NCBI GenBank assembly: GCA_017433125.1
Contig: JAFRHT010000063.1
Location: 1 to 49,016 of the forward strand
DNA from: Solobacterium sp.
Lineage (GTDB): Bacteria; Bacillota_I; Bacilli_A; Erysipelotrichales; Erysipelotrichaceae
DNA length: 49,016 nt
Reading direction: 5' to 3'
How positions within the stretch are numbered: the first letter of the stretch is position 1; each line of letters starts with the position of its first letter. This document shows, one piece after another, positions 9,566-18,004 of the stretch. The notes under the pieces are model-generated. The model searched no databases. It was not told the DNA's origin and saw only the letters and a program-made list of their open reading frames with translations. Position numbers and translations under genes: made by a program.

Positions 9566-9876
9566 TGATTCACATTGAAGTACGGAAGCACGACGGGAAG
9601 ATCGTCAGCCTGTCTGCCAGCGGGCATGCCGAAGCAGCAGACAAGGGCGAAGATTTGATCTGTGCAGCCGTCAGCGCGATTCTGTTCGGGCTCGGCAATG
9701 CGGCTGATGAAATGTCGGATATGATCGGCTTTGAAATCGCCGAGAACCAGTTCCGCATGTATGCCGATAAACCGGATGGTACCGCCGAAACCATTCTTCA
9801 GACAGGATACTATCAGTTGAAAACTGTCGAAGAAAGTTACAGCGATTTTGTAGAAATTAAAACATTGGAGGTGTAA
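9565..9876 (+). CDS. prp: Ribosomal-processing cysteine protease Prp
   Basis: Small cysteine protease (103 aa) that removes the N-terminal extension of ribosomal protein L27. The active-site region [20 protein letters not shown] contains the catalytic His and Cys, spaced as in the family. It sits between rplU and rpmA, the standard place in Firmicutes. Its substrate is encoded four bases downstream and carries the matching QFF-A cleavage site. It overlaps the rplU stop by one base. Confidence 0.95.
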   Translation: MIHIEVRKHDGKIVSLSASGHAEAADKGEDLICAAVSAILFGLGNAADEMSDMIGFEIAENQFRMYADKPDGTAETILQTGYYQLKTVEESYSDFVEIKTLEV

Positions 9877-9880
9877 TCTC

Positions 9881-10168
9881 ATGAAATTCACGCTTGATAT
9901 CCAGTTCTTCGCAAGTAAGAAGGGCGTTTCCAGCACCAAGAACGGCCGTGATTCCGCCGGCCGCAGACTCGGTGCCAAGAAGGCAGATGGTGAATTCGCT
10001 TCTGCCGGTTCCATCATCTACCGTCAGAGAGGCTCCCGCATCTACGCCGGCAAGAACGTCGGCAAGGGCGGCGATGACACCCTGTTCGCAACAGCCGACG
10101 GCATCGTCAAGTACGAGCGCCTCGGCAAGGACAAGAAACAGGTCTCTGTATATCCGGTCGAAGCATAA
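9881..10168 (+). CDS. rpmA: 50S ribosomal protein L27 with Prp-cleaved extension
   Basis: Large-subunit protein near the peptidyl-transferase centre, 95 aa. The N-terminus [20 protein letters not shown] has the extension found in Firmicutes and relatives; cleavage after the double Phe would expose ASKKG. The rest ([10 protein letters not shown], the [11 protein letters not shown] region, DDTLFA) is standard L27. GGAGG precedes the ATG by seven bases. It is the last gene of the rplU operon and is followed directly by a terminator. Confidence 0.98.
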   Translation: MKFTLDIQFFASKKGVSSTKNGRDSAGRRLGAKKADGEFASAGSIIYRQRGSRIYAGKNVGKGGDDTLFATADGIVKYERLGKDKKQVSVYPVEA

Positions 10169-10181
10169 CTCCGGAACCTTC

Positions 10182-10209
10182 GCTCCTGATGTGATTCAGG
10201 AGCTTTTTT
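10182..10209 (+). terminator. Rho-independent terminator after rpmA
   Basis: GCTCCTGA (10182-10189), six-base loop, TCAGGAGC (10196-10203), then six T. obgE starts only 18 bases after the T tract, so read-through or an unseen promoter must serve it. Confidence 0.9.
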
Positions 10210-10227
10210 CACAAAGGAGGAGTGCAG

Positions 10228-11499
10228 ATGATCGATTATATCAAAATCAAAGTCAGGGCCGGCAACGGCGGCAAGGGCTCCGTGGCGTTCCGGCATGAGA
10301 AATACTATCCCAACGGCGGTCCGTTCGGCGGGGACGGCGGGCGCGGCGGCAATGTCTATTTCGAGGTGGATACCAACGAAACGACGCTGTCCAAGCTGCG
10401 TTTTACCCGTTCCGTCAAGGCTGAGGACGGCGGCGACGGCATGACAAAGAAAATGCATGGTAAAGACGGTGAGGATGTCATCATCAAGGTTCCCCTGGGC
10501 ACCATGATCCGCAATGCGGCAAACGGTGACCTGATGGCTGACCTGACAAAGCCCCACCAGGTGGCCCTGATTGCCCGGGGCGGCAAAGGCGGCCTTGGCA
10601 ATGTGCATTTTGCGACCAGCCGCAATAGTGCGCCTGAATATGCCCAGCCAGGGGAAATCGGGGAAGCCTACGAACTGCAGATCGAACTGCGGCTGCTGGC
10701 GGATGCCGGCCTGATCGGATTTCCTTCGGTCGGCAAATCCACATTCCTTTCGGTCGTTTCCAATGCCCGGCCGGAGATTGCGGCTTATCCCTTTACAACC
10801 AAGGAACCGAATCTCGGTGTGGTAACCCTGCCGGACGAAAGAAGTTTTGTCCTGGCTGACATGCCGGGTCTGATCGAGGGGGCCGGGGAAGGCCGGGGCA
10901 TGGGCTTTGAATTCCTGCGGCATATCCGCCGCTGCCGGGTGCTCATCCACATCATTGACATGAGCGGTGAGGAACGGGATCCGGAAGAAGCCTACAATGC
11001 CATCAACGCCGAACTGCGCACCTATGATGAAGAACTGGCGTCGCGGCCGCAGATTGTCGTGGCCAACAAGATGGATGACGAAATCAGTGCCATGTATCTG
11101 GAGGAATTCCAGAAGAAGCATCCTGAACTGAATATCTTTCCGGCCAGCACGCTGCACCATGAAGGGATTGATGAAATCCTCTATGCGGCTATGGCAGAAA
11201 TCGAGAAGGCCCGTGAAGCGGAAAAGAATCTGCTGCCGGAAGAGGAAACCGTTGTCTACCGGTATGAACCGAAACGGCCGCCGTTTACGATCATCAACCT
11301 CGGCAATCACCGCTGGAAGGTGGAGAGTGACCGGGTGGACAGACTGGCGGAGCAGACCGATTTCGACAAGGAAGAAGATACCTATCAGTTTGCCCTGACA
11401 ATGGAAAAGATGGGCATTGACCGGGCCCTGCGCGAAGCCGGCTGCCAGGATGGTGACCAGGTCATTGTCGGCACCTATATCATGGATTTTACGGAATAG
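10228..11499 (+). CDS. obgE: GTPase Obg (CgtA)
   Basis: Essential ribosome-assembly and stress GTPase, 423 aa. The glycine-rich Obg fold (1 to about 158) is followed by the G domain with G1 GFPSVGKST (164-172), DMPGLIEGA (G3) and NKMD (G4). A C-terminal OCT domain follows (about 345-423), as in Bacillus Obg. AAAGGAGG at 10213-10220 lies seven bases before ATG 10228, so I prefer it to the GTG at 10222. It heads obgE-ruvA-ruvB, with gaps of 12 and 3 bases. Confidence 0.97.
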   Translation: MIDYIKIKVRAGNGGKGSVAFRHEKYYPNGGPFGGDGGRGGNVYFEVDTNETTLSKLRFTRSVKAEDGGDGMTKKMHGKDGEDVIIKVPLGTMIRNAANGDLMADLTKPHQVALIARGGKGGLGNVHFATSRNSAPEYAQPGEIGEAYELQIELRLLADAGLIGFPSVGKSTFLSVVSNARPEIAAYPFTTKEPNLGVVTLPDERSFVLADMPGLIEGAGEGRGMGFEFLRHIRRCRVLIHIIDMSGEERDPEEAYNAINAELRTYDEELASRPQIVVANKMDDEISAMYLEEFQKKHPELNIFPASTLHHEGIDEILYAAMAEIEKAREAEKNLLPEEETVVYRYEPKRPPFTIINLGNHRWKVESDRVDRLAEQTDFDKEEDTYQFALTMEKMGIDRALREAGCQDGDQVIVGTYIMDFTE

Positions 11500-11511
11500 G
11501 AGAAGATTGTT

Positions 11512-12093
11512 ATGATCGCATTTATCCGCGGAACAGTGGCTGCCTACGGCGCCGACTGGGTTATTGTTGAAAACAGCGGCATGGGCTGGCGGATCAGCTA
11601 TCCCCATACCGACACTGTCCGGCTCAACCAGAACATCAGCGTCTATACGTTCATGCATGTCAGCGAGAATGATGTCGGTCTCTACGGCTTTGAAAGCCAG
11701 GAAGAGGAAGAGTTTTTCCTGCGCCTGATCTCGGTCAAGGGACTGGGCCCGCGGACCGCCATGAACATGCTGAGCCGGACCAATTACCGCAATCTTATCG
11801 CTTCCATCGAGCAGGGAAATGTCGCCACGCTCAAAAGCATACCTGGAATCGGGGCCAAGACGGCCAGCCAGATCATCCTGGATCTTAAAGGCAAGCTTGT
11901 GCAGACCGCCCCGGAGGATCAGAAGTATACACCGGCCGTTGCCGAAGCCTGTGATGCCCTGAAAAATCTCGGCTACAAGCAGGGAGAAATCAATCTGGCT
12001 GCGAAAGTAATGAGTGAGCAGGCAGGTCTGAAAACGGAAGAATATCTGAAAATCGGCCTGCAGGCACTTATGAAAGCCAAAATGGGAGGATAA
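11512..12093 (+). CDS. ruvA: Holliday junction branch-migration protein RuvA
   Basis: DNA-binding subunit of the RuvAB branch-migration motor, 193 aa (family about 190-205). The OB-fold N-terminus (MIAFIRGTVAAYG, NSGMGWRISY) is followed by two helix-hairpin-helix motifs (LISVKGLGPRTAMNML and LKSIPGIGAKTASQIILDL), and by domain III (about 145-193), which contacts RuvB. It lies three bases upstream of ruvB. No ruvC is in the window, which is normal for Firmicutes, where RecU usually resolves junctions. Confidence 0.97.
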   Translation: MIAFIRGTVAAYGADWVIVENSGMGWRISYPHTDTVRLNQNISVYTFMHVSENDVGLYGFESQEEEEFFLRLISVKGLGPRTAMNMLSRTNYRNLIASIEQGNVATLKSIPGIGAKTASQIILDLKGKLVQTAPEDQKYTPAVAEACDALKNLGYKQGEINLAAKVMSEQAGLKTEEYLKIGLQALMKAKMGG

Positions 12094-12096
12094 ATT

Positions 12097-13104
12097 ATGG
12101 AAATGGATCAGCGTCTGATGTCCGCGGAAGCCGGACCGGCAGATGAAGATGAAACCCTGCGGCCGCAGTCTCTTGATGAGTACGTGGGCCAGGACGGTCT
12201 GAAGGAAAACCTGAAGATCTTCATTCAGGCAGCCCTGCAGCGCAACGAGTCCCTGGATCATGTGCTGCTGTACGGGCCGCCGGGCCTGGGCAAGACAACC
12301 CTGGCATATATCCTTGCGCATGAGATGCATTCCCGCATCCGCATCACGTCCGGTCCGAGCATTGAAAAAAGCGGTGATCTCGCCGCCATTCTGTCCGTCC
12401 TGGAACCGGGGGATGTACTGTTTATCGATGAGATCCACCGGCTCCCGAAAGTCGTGGAGGAAGTGCTGTATCCGGCCATGGAGGACTTTGTCATTGACGT
12501 TATGGTCGGCAAGGAGGCGGGCGCCCGCAGTGTACGGCTTGAACTGCCGCCGTTCACCCTGGTCGGGGCAACCACAAGGGCCGGGGATCTGTCCGCCCCG
12601 CTGCGGGACCGGTTCGGCATTGTGTCGAAACTGGAATATTACACCAATGAACAGCTGGCTGCGATTGTCCGGCGCACATCCCGGGTATTGGGCGTAACCA
12701 TTGAGGCCGATGCCGTTATGGAAATTGCCAGAAGATCGCGCGGCACGCCCCGGATTGCCAATCGGCTGCTGCGCCGGATCCGGGACTTCGCCCAGGTGCT
12801 CAACAACGGGGTCATATCAAAAGAAATCGCCGGGGAGTCACTCGACCGGCTGCATGTCGATTCCCTGGGACTGGATGAGGTGGATATCCGGTATCTGCGC
12901 GGTATTATTGACCGTTTCAAGGGCGGTCCGGTCGGCCTGGACGCGCTGGCCAATTCCATCAGCGAGGAAACGACCACCCTGGAGGATGTCTATGAGCCGT
13001 ATCTGATTCAGATCGGCTTTGTCAACCGTACGACCCGCGGCCGGGTGGTAACGGAAAAGGCGTATGAACATCTGGGCATCATCCGGAACAACACGCTGTT
13101 CTAA
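12097..13104 (+). CDS. ruvB: Holliday junction helicase motor RuvB
   Basis: AAA+ ATPase that drives branch migration with RuvA, 335 aa. Walker [10 protein letters not shown] (60-68), Walker B LFIDEIHR (108-115), sensor 1 [18 protein letters not shown] and the sensor 2 arginine in [16 protein letters not shown] are all present. The C-terminal winged helix ends HLGI. The stop codon overlaps the stop of the convergent SRAP gene by three bases, and no terminator hairpin separates them. Confidence 0.98.
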   Translation: MEMDQRLMSAEAGPADEDETLRPQSLDEYVGQDGLKENLKIFIQAALQRNESLDHVLLYGPPGLGKTTLAYILAHEMHSRIRITSGPSIEKSGDLAAILSVLEPGDVLFIDEIHRLPKVVEEVLYPAMEDFVIDVMVGKEAGARSVRLELPPFTLVGATTRAGDLSAPLRDRFGIVSKLEYYTNEQLAAIVRRTSRVLGVTIEADAVMEIARRSRGTPRIANRLLRRIRDFAQVLNNGVISKEIAGESLDRLHVDSLGLDEVDIRYLRGIIDRFKGGPVGLDALANSISEETTTLEDVYEPYLIQIGFVNRTTRGRVVTEKAYEHLGIIRNNTLF

Positions 13105-13667
13105 ACAGCCCGCATGGTCCGCAGGGTAATGCTTGCGGCCCGGGCCAGGTCCATATCATTGCGGCGGCAGGCTTCTGCCGCTTTTTCCTTTGTCAGCAGG
13201 ATTGGCTGCCGGTTGTGAATCATGGCCTGCGGCATGGTGGCCGCCTCGGTGGTGATGACAAACTGCAGCTTTCCTTCACTGCAGCGGTACAGCCCGCACA
13301 GCCAGACCGGTGGTTCCGGAGTGCTGAAATAGTATTTCTGACGGGGTTCCTTTGCCCATTCATAATAGCCGCAGGCAGGGATCAGGCAGATTTCCATATG
13401 CCGGAACATGTTTTTTTCCCTGACGGTTTCACTGCGGGCATTGATCAGCAGGGAACCGTCACGGCCGGGCAGGCCCCAGTCCATGGCCAGCAGCCGGAAC
13501 GCATTGTTCTTCCGGTCAAAAACATATGCCGGCACCCGCTGGCCGGGGAAAACCTCGAACAAAGACAGCTGGCCGAACTCGGCCGGGTCCATATGCCCCC
13601 GCAGCTGTTCGATCAGGGCTGCGATATCCGGGTTTTCATCATCAAAAAACTGGTAACGTCCGCACAT
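13101..13667 (-). CDS. SRAP-domain protein (YedK/HMCES family, abasic-site crosslinker)
   Basis: The family protects abasic sites in single-stranded DNA by a covalent link through Cys2. The 188-aa protein begins MCGRY (catalytic Cys2 exposed after Met removal). It has NARSETV, the active-site Glu region CGYYEW, and a His in [10 protein letters not shown]. Most relatives have HxRMP at the last place; here it is HNRQP, a mild variant. The neighbourhood (ruvAB) fits DNA repair. The ATG at 13667 has no Shine-Dalgarno site; TACAAT ends six bases before it, so the transcript is probably leaderless. Confidence 0.92.
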   Translation of the reverse strand: MCGRYQFFDDENPDIAALIEQLRGHMDPAEFGQLSLFEVFPGQRVPAYVFDRKNNAFRLLAMDWGLPGRDGSLLINARSETVREKNMFRHMEICLIPACGYYEWAKEPRQKYYFSTPEPPVWLCGLYRCSEGKLQFVITTEAATMPQAMIHNRQPILLTKEKAAEACRRNDMDLARAASITLRTMRAV

Positions 13668-13673
13668 GAAATC

Positions 13674-13714
13674 ATTGTAACATGTTGTTCATGACGGCCC
13701 AAATGACATAAAAT
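13674..13714. promoter_or_regulatory. Overlapping divergent promoters for two short-leader genes
   Basis: Minus strand: TTGGGC (13702-13697), 17-base spacer, TACAAT (13679-13674), then six bases to the SRAP ATG. Plus strand: TTGTTC (13685-13690), 18-base spacer, TAAAAT (13709-13714), then eight bases to the ATG at 13723. The two spacers interlock within the 55 bases between the start codons. Confidence 0.7.
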
Positions 13715-13722
13715 AACGGTGC

Positions 13723-14013
13723 ATGAAAAAGAAGAAGAAAAAAGAAACCCGGAATAAGGATACCTGGCTCCGTCAGACCAAGCGGATGTACTTTCTGACC
13801 AGTGCCGGTGTCTATATCGGTATATATATTGCGGCCTACCTTGTGCTGAGCCTGCTGATGACCGTGCTGCAGACCCACCCGTATGTCAACCTGCTGCTGG
13901 CCGTGCTCCTGCTGCTGGCGGATATTTTCATCACTGACCGGGTCGTCAACCGCATGATGAACAGCCGCTGGATCCTGACGGCAGAGAAGAAAAATCCCCC
14001 TGCCGGACTGTAA
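13723..14013 (+). CDS. Small two-helix membrane protein, function unknown
   Basis: 96 aa. The N-terminus is strongly basic (MKKKKKKETRNK), followed by two hydrophobic segments (about 27-47 and 55-72) and a short basic tail. With the positive-inside rule, both termini would be cytoplasmic. I do not recognise the family. Support for a real gene comes from the TTGTTC-18-TAAAAT promoter directly upstream, membrane-protein composition and a clean end before the valS leader. There is no Shine-Dalgarno site; the ATG is eight bases from the -10, so initiation would be leaderless or nearly so. Confidence 0.65.
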   Translation: MKKKKKKETRNKDTWLRQTKRMYFLTSAGVYIGIYIAAYLVLSLLMTVLQTHPYVNLLLAVLLLLADIFITDRVVNRMMNSRWILTAEKKNPPAGL

Positions 14014-14029
14014 AAAATCGAGTTGAACA

Positions 14030-14059
14030 TTGAAAAATCAGCCCGGCTCTGTTTATAAT
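14030..14059 (+). promoter_or_regulatory. Promoter of valS
   Basis: TTGAAA (14030-14035), 18-base spacer and TATAAT (14054-14059). It lies directly upstream of the T-box leader. Confidence 0.8.
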
Positions 14060-14065
14060 CTATCT

Positions 14066-14277
14066 ACAGGCTGTGAACAGAACGAGTACGTATCCCCACG
14101 GTGCCACAAGAGAGTCCGGTCAGGTGCAAGCGGACGGCCCGCGGTACGGAAGTCCTCTGGGAGCTGCTTTCCCGAACTGACAGTAGGGAAAGACGGATAT
14201 GCCCGTTACGCATTCGAGAAGCAAGCAAGGTGGTACCACGTTATTTGAGCGTCCTTCGTCAGGGCGCTTTGTTTTTT
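14066..14277 (+). ncRNA. T-box riboswitch, valine specifier
   Basis: Leader RNA that senses uncharged tRNA-Val and controls read-through into valS. The T-box sequence AAGGTGGTACCACG is at 14227-14240. The terminator is AGCGTCCT-TCGTC-AGGGCGCT near 14248-14268, followed by a T-rich run. The specifier is best read as GTC (Val) at 14152-14154. It lies four bases before GGGAGC, the same spacing as ACC in the thrS leader of this window. Confidence 0.93.
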
Positions 14278-14292
14278 CCAGGAGGATAGAGT

Positions 14293-16905
14293 ATGAAGAA
14301 TCTGGCACCGAAGTATGATCATCATTCCGTTGAGGAAGGAAAGTACGACAGCTGGGTGGAGAAGGGCTACTTCACCGCCGGGGACCTGTCAAAGAAGCCG
14401 TACACCATTGTCATCCCGCCGCCGAACGTCACGGGCATGCTGCACATCGGCCATGCCTGGGACAATACGCTGCAGGATATCATTTCCCGTTACAAACGAA
14501 TGCAGGGATATGACATGCTCTATCTGCCGGGCACGGACCATGCCGGTATCGCCACCGAAGCCAAGGTCGATGCCAGACTGCGGGCCGAACAGGGTATTTC
14601 CAGAAGGGATCTCGGCCGTGAGGAATTCATTGAGAAAGCATACGAGTGGAAGGAAGAGTATGCCGGCATTATCCACCAGCAGTGGGCAAAGCTCGGCAAC
14701 AGCCTGGATTATACCCGTGAGCGCTTCACTATGGATGAAGGCTTCGTCAAGGCCGTCCGCCACGTTTTCGTTAAACTTTACAATGACGGCCTGATTTACC
14801 GCGGCAAGCGTATTATCAACTGGGATCCGGAGGCTAGGACCGCCCTGAGCAACCTGGAAGTCTACTATCAGGACGATCCGGGTCAGATGTTCTACTTCAA
14901 CTACCGGGTCAAGGAAACCGGTGATGACCTGATCATCGCGACCACGAGACCGGAAACCATGTTCACTGATGAGTGCATCATTGTGCATCCGGAGGATGAA
15001 CGCTACAAGCACCTGATCGGCATGCATGCCGTCAATCCGTCCAATCATGAGGAAATCCCGATTATCGCGGATGCGTATGTCGACATGGAATTCGGTACCG
15101 GTGCCATGAAGTGCACCCCGGCCCACGATCCCAATGACTTTGTGATCGGTGAACGTCACGGCCTGCCGATGCGTTCCTGCATGAACGACAATGCGACCAT
15201 GAACGAAAATGCCGGCATTTATGAAGGTATGGACCGGTTTGCCTGCCGTGACAAACTGGTTGAGGCAATCAAAGCTGAAGGCAACCTGATCAAGATCGAG
15301 GACATTGTCCACTCTGTCGGGCATTCCGAGCGGACCCACTGCGTTGTGGAACCGTATCTGTCCGAGCAGTGGTTTGTGCGCATGAAGCCGCTGGCTGAGG
15401 ATGTCCTGAAGCACCAGGATGATCCGGATCAGAAGATCGAGTTCTATCCGGAACGCTTCAGCAAGACGTTCGTGCAGTGGCTGGAGAACATCGAGGACTG
15501 GTGCATCTCCCGGCAGCTGTGGTGGGGACACCGCATCCCGGCCTGGTATCACAAGGAAACCGGCGAACTGTTTGTCAGTGAAGAGGATCCGGCCGATCCG
15601 GAGAACTGGATTCAGGACGAGGATGTCATGGACACCTGGTTCTCCAGCGCCCTGTGGCCGTTCGCAACCCTTGGATGGCCGGAAGATACAGCCGATTATG
15701 AACGGTATTATCCGAATGACACCATGGTCACCGGTTATGACATCATCTTCTTCTGGGTGGCCCGTATGGCGTTTGATGCCCGTTACTTCACCCACAACAG
15801 ACCGTTCCGCCATGTGCTGATTCACGGCTTGATCCGTGATGCCCAGGGCCGCAAGATGTCCAAATCGCTGGGCAACGGCGTTGACCCGATGAAGGTCATT
15901 GAAGAATACGGTGTTGACGCGCTGCGATTCTTCCTGACAACCAACTCCACCCCGGGCCAGGATATGCGCTATATCCCGGAGAAGGTGGAAGCGGCCTGGA
16001 ACTTCATCAACAAAATCTGGAACGCCAGCCGGTTTGTGCTGATGAATCTGCCGGATGATATGACCCTGGAAGACTGCTCGTTTGACAACCTGTCGGCAGC
16101 TGACCAGTGGATTCTCAAGCGGCTGAAGGAAACCCTGGACCATATCACTCCGAACATGGAGAAATACGAGTTCGCCCTGGTCGGCAACGAACTCTACAGT
16201 TTCATCTGGGATGATTTCTGCAGCTGGTACCTTGAAATGAGCAAGGCCAGCCTGAACGGCACAGATGAGACAGCGAAGAAAGCGGCCCAGTCCACGCTGC
16301 TGTATACGCTGAACGCGATAATCCGCATGCTGGAACCGTTCATGCCGTTTGTAACGGAAGAAATCTATCTGACGATGCCGCACCGCACGGATAGCCTGAA
16401 TCTCGAAACCTGGCCTGCCGTACCGGCAGATATCGCTGCTGACAAGACCGGGGAAATCGAACTGGTGATCGCCGCGATCAGAAGACTGCGGGAAATCCGG
16501 AACGAGAATGATATCAAGCCGGGTACAGTGCTTGATATCGCCCTGAATGATGAAAAAGGGAAGCCGGCATCCCTGCTGGAAAGCAGTATGTCCATGCTGG
16601 CAAGAATGGGCAAGGTCCAGCTGCACGATACTCTGGGTGAAGACCACGCGATCTATCCGCTTGTGGGTGGTTCCCTGGATGTTCTCTCCAGTCAGCTGCA
16701 GAACAAGGAAGAAGAACTGAAGAAGCTGGCCAGCGAAAAGAAGCGGCTCGAAGCCGAAGTTGCAAGAGGCACCGGCATGCTGAACAACCAGGGCTTCCTG
16801 GCCAAGGCCCCGGCCGCCAAGGTCGAGCAGGAAAAGAAGAAGCTGGAAGACTATCAGCGGCAGCTGGAAGTTGTTCTGGCCCGCCTGCATGAACTCGAAG
16901 GCTGA
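14293..16905 (+). CDS. valS: Valyl-tRNA synthetase
   Basis: Class I aminoacyl-tRNA synthetase charging tRNA-Val, 870 aa, with the usual domain order. The HIGH motif is HIGH at 51-54 (PPNVTGMLHIGHAW) and KMSKS is at 521-525. The CP1 editing insertion lies between (TTRPETMFTDE). The anticodon-binding domain and a C-terminal coiled-coil arm (about 800-870, rich in Lys/Glu) follow. AGGAGG precedes the ATG. Expression is gated by the T-box upstream, so it should rise when valyl-tRNA is scarce. Confidence 0.98.
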   Translation: MKNLAPKYDHHSVEEGKYDSWVEKGYFTAGDLSKKPYTIVIPPPNVTGMLHIGHAWDNTLQDIISRYKRMQGYDMLYLPGTDHAGIATEAKVDARLRAEQGISRRDLGREEFIEKAYEWKEEYAGIIHQQWAKLGNSLDYTRERFTMDEGFVKAVRHVFVKLYNDGLIYRGKRIINWDPEARTALSNLEVYYQDDPGQMFYFNYRVKETGDDLIIATTRPETMFTDECIIVHPEDERYKHLIGMHAVNPSNHEEIPIIADAYVDMEFGTGAMKCTPAHDPNDFVIGERHGLPMRSCMNDNATMNENAGIYEGMDRFACRDKLVEAIKAEGNLIKIEDIVHSVGHSERTHCVVEPYLSEQWFVRMKPLAEDVLKHQDDPDQKIEFYPERFSKTFVQWLENIEDWCISRQLWWGHRIPAWYHKETGELFVSEEDPADPENWIQDEDVMDTWFSSALWPFATLGWPEDTADYERYYPNDTMVTGYDIIFFWVARMAFDARYFTHNRPFRHVLIHGLIRDAQGRKMSKSLGNGVDPMKVIEEYGVDALRFFLTTNSTPGQDMRYIPEKVEAAWNFINKIWNASRFVLMNLPDDMTLEDCSFDNLSAADQWILKRLKETLDHITPNMEKYEFALVGNELYSFIWDDFCSWYLEMSKASLNGTDETAKKAAQSTLLYTLNAIIRMLEPFMPFVTEEIYLTMPHRTDSLNLETWPAVPADIAADKTGEIELVIAAIRRLREIRNENDIKPGTVLDIALNDEKGKPASLLESSMSMLARMGKVQLHDTLGEDHAIYPLVGGSLDVLSSQLQNKEEELKKLASEKKRLEAEVARGTGMLNNQGFLAKAPAAKVEQEKKKLEDYQRQLEVVLARLHELEG

Positions 16906-16910
16906 AACAG

Positions 16911-17002
16911 TGCTATAATGCAGACAGGAGATACCTGTTCTATGCATAATATCAGGCGCGCATCATCATCCGGAAAGAAGGCATGATTTTGCGCGCCTTT
17001 TT
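16911..17002 (+). promoter_or_regulatory. Leader with extended -10 promoter, 14-codon peptide frame and terminator
   Basis: TGC-TATAAT (16911-16919) lies just after the valS stop. Downstream, ACAGG-AGATA-CCTGT forms a small inverted repeat at 16924-16938. A short frame MHNIRRASSSGKKA runs 16942-16986. AGGCGCGCA (16954-16962) pairs with TGCGCGCCT (16990-16998), followed by five T. The peptide frame covers the 5' arm and stops just before the 3' arm, so translation could affect the terminator. The hairpin may instead simply end valS transcription; the promoter before it argues for attenuation. Confidence 0.55.
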
Positions 17003-17020
17003 CTATCGGGGGAATACACT

Positions 17021-17992
17021 ATGGCAAAAGAAAAGAAAAAACATCCGCTGCTGAAAGGCCTGCTCGGTACGGCCGCGGCCGGCACTGCGGCCTACGCCGC
17101 CGCTTCGTATTACGCATTCCGGGGGATCTTTGACCAGAATCACACCCTGCTGAAAGTCAACATGGAAAATATCACTGCCGGCCGGCAGAGATATGCCGAA
17201 TGGTTTGCCCTGACCGGTCATGACGAACTGTTCACCGAGGCCTATGACGGGCTGAAGCTGCACGCCCTGCTGCTGCGGCATTATCCGGAGGATCACCGGT
17301 GGTTCGTGCCGGTGCACGGCTATCTGAGCAGTTCCCTGGATATGCTTGGCTATATTTATGAGGCCCACCGGCGCGGTTATAACGTGTTGGCCCCGGATCT
17401 GCGGGCCTGTGGTCTGTCAGAAGGCAAATATACCGGCTTGGGCTGGCCGGAGCACTATGATCTGGTAACCTGGATCAGCAAGATTGTGCAGATTGACCCG
17501 CAGGCGGAAATTGTGCTGCTGGGCGCGTCACTGGGCGGAACGGTGGTCATGAATACCATCGGGGATTATCTGCCGGAGAACGTGAAGTGCGCTGTTGCCG
17601 ACAGCGGCTTCAGTGACCTGAAGGAAGAACTGCTGTATCATATCGAAAAGATAACCGGCCTGAACGGGGAATACATCATGCCGGGCCTGGACCTGCTGGT
17701 GCGGCAGAATCTGCACTACGCCATGACGGATGTCAGCACGAAACGGCAGCTGAAGCAGTCAAAGACACCGCTCATGATCATTCATGGTGAAGACGATACA
17801 ATCGTGCCTGTCCGCATGGGATATGACTGCTACTATGCTATGAATGCCCCGAAAGAGCTCTGGGTCGTACCGGCGTGCGGTCACGTGCAGGCCGGCAGTC
17901 AGCCGGATTACTATGAACGAATCTTCGCGTTTGCCGGTCAGTACATGACCCCGGAAAAAGCGTCGGAACCGGAAGCGCTGAAAACGGAATAG
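17021..17992 (+). CDS. Membrane-anchored alpha/beta hydrolase
   Basis: 323 aa. A basic start (MAKEKKKHPLLKG) leads into a small-residue-rich hydrophobic segment (about 13-35) that may be an anchor or uncleaved signal. The hydrolase fold has the nucleophile elbow GASLGG, a late Asp in HGEDDTIVPV and a His in ACGHVQAG, giving a plausible Ser-Asp-His triad. It resembles the cell-surface or YqkD-like hydrolases of Firmicutes. It lies 12 bases before glpK and probably shares its transcript. Release of glycerol from esters would fit glycerol kinase downstream, but that is only inference. Confidence 0.85.
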   Translation: MAKEKKKHPLLKGLLGTAAAGTAAYAAASYYAFRGIFDQNHTLLKVNMENITAGRQRYAEWFALTGHDELFTEAYDGLKLHALLLRHYPEDHRWFVPVHGYLSSSLDMLGYIYEAHRRGYNVLAPDLRACGLSEGKYTGLGWPEHYDLVTWISKIVQIDPQAEIVLLGASLGGTVVMNTIGDYLPENVKCAVADSGFSDLKEELLYHIEKITGLNGEYIMPGLDLLVRQNLHYAMTDVSTKRQLKQSKTPLMIIHGEDDTIVPVRMGYDCYYAMNAPKELWVVPACGHVQAGSQPDYYERIFAFAGQYMTPEKASEPEALKTE

Positions 17993-18004
17993 GGAGGACA
18001 GACA

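Noticed and set aside
14030-14248. 72-codon frame before valS
   Set aside because: It coincides with the T-box leader; its codons are the conserved RNA elements.
14389-16947. Open frame of 852 codons on the strand opposite valS
   Set aside because: It mirrors the valS codons, lacks a ribosome-binding site and shows no known protein family; valS is certain. Similar antisense frames lie opposite proS (30634-32373), hndC (26934-28490) and obgE-ruvA (10042-12438).
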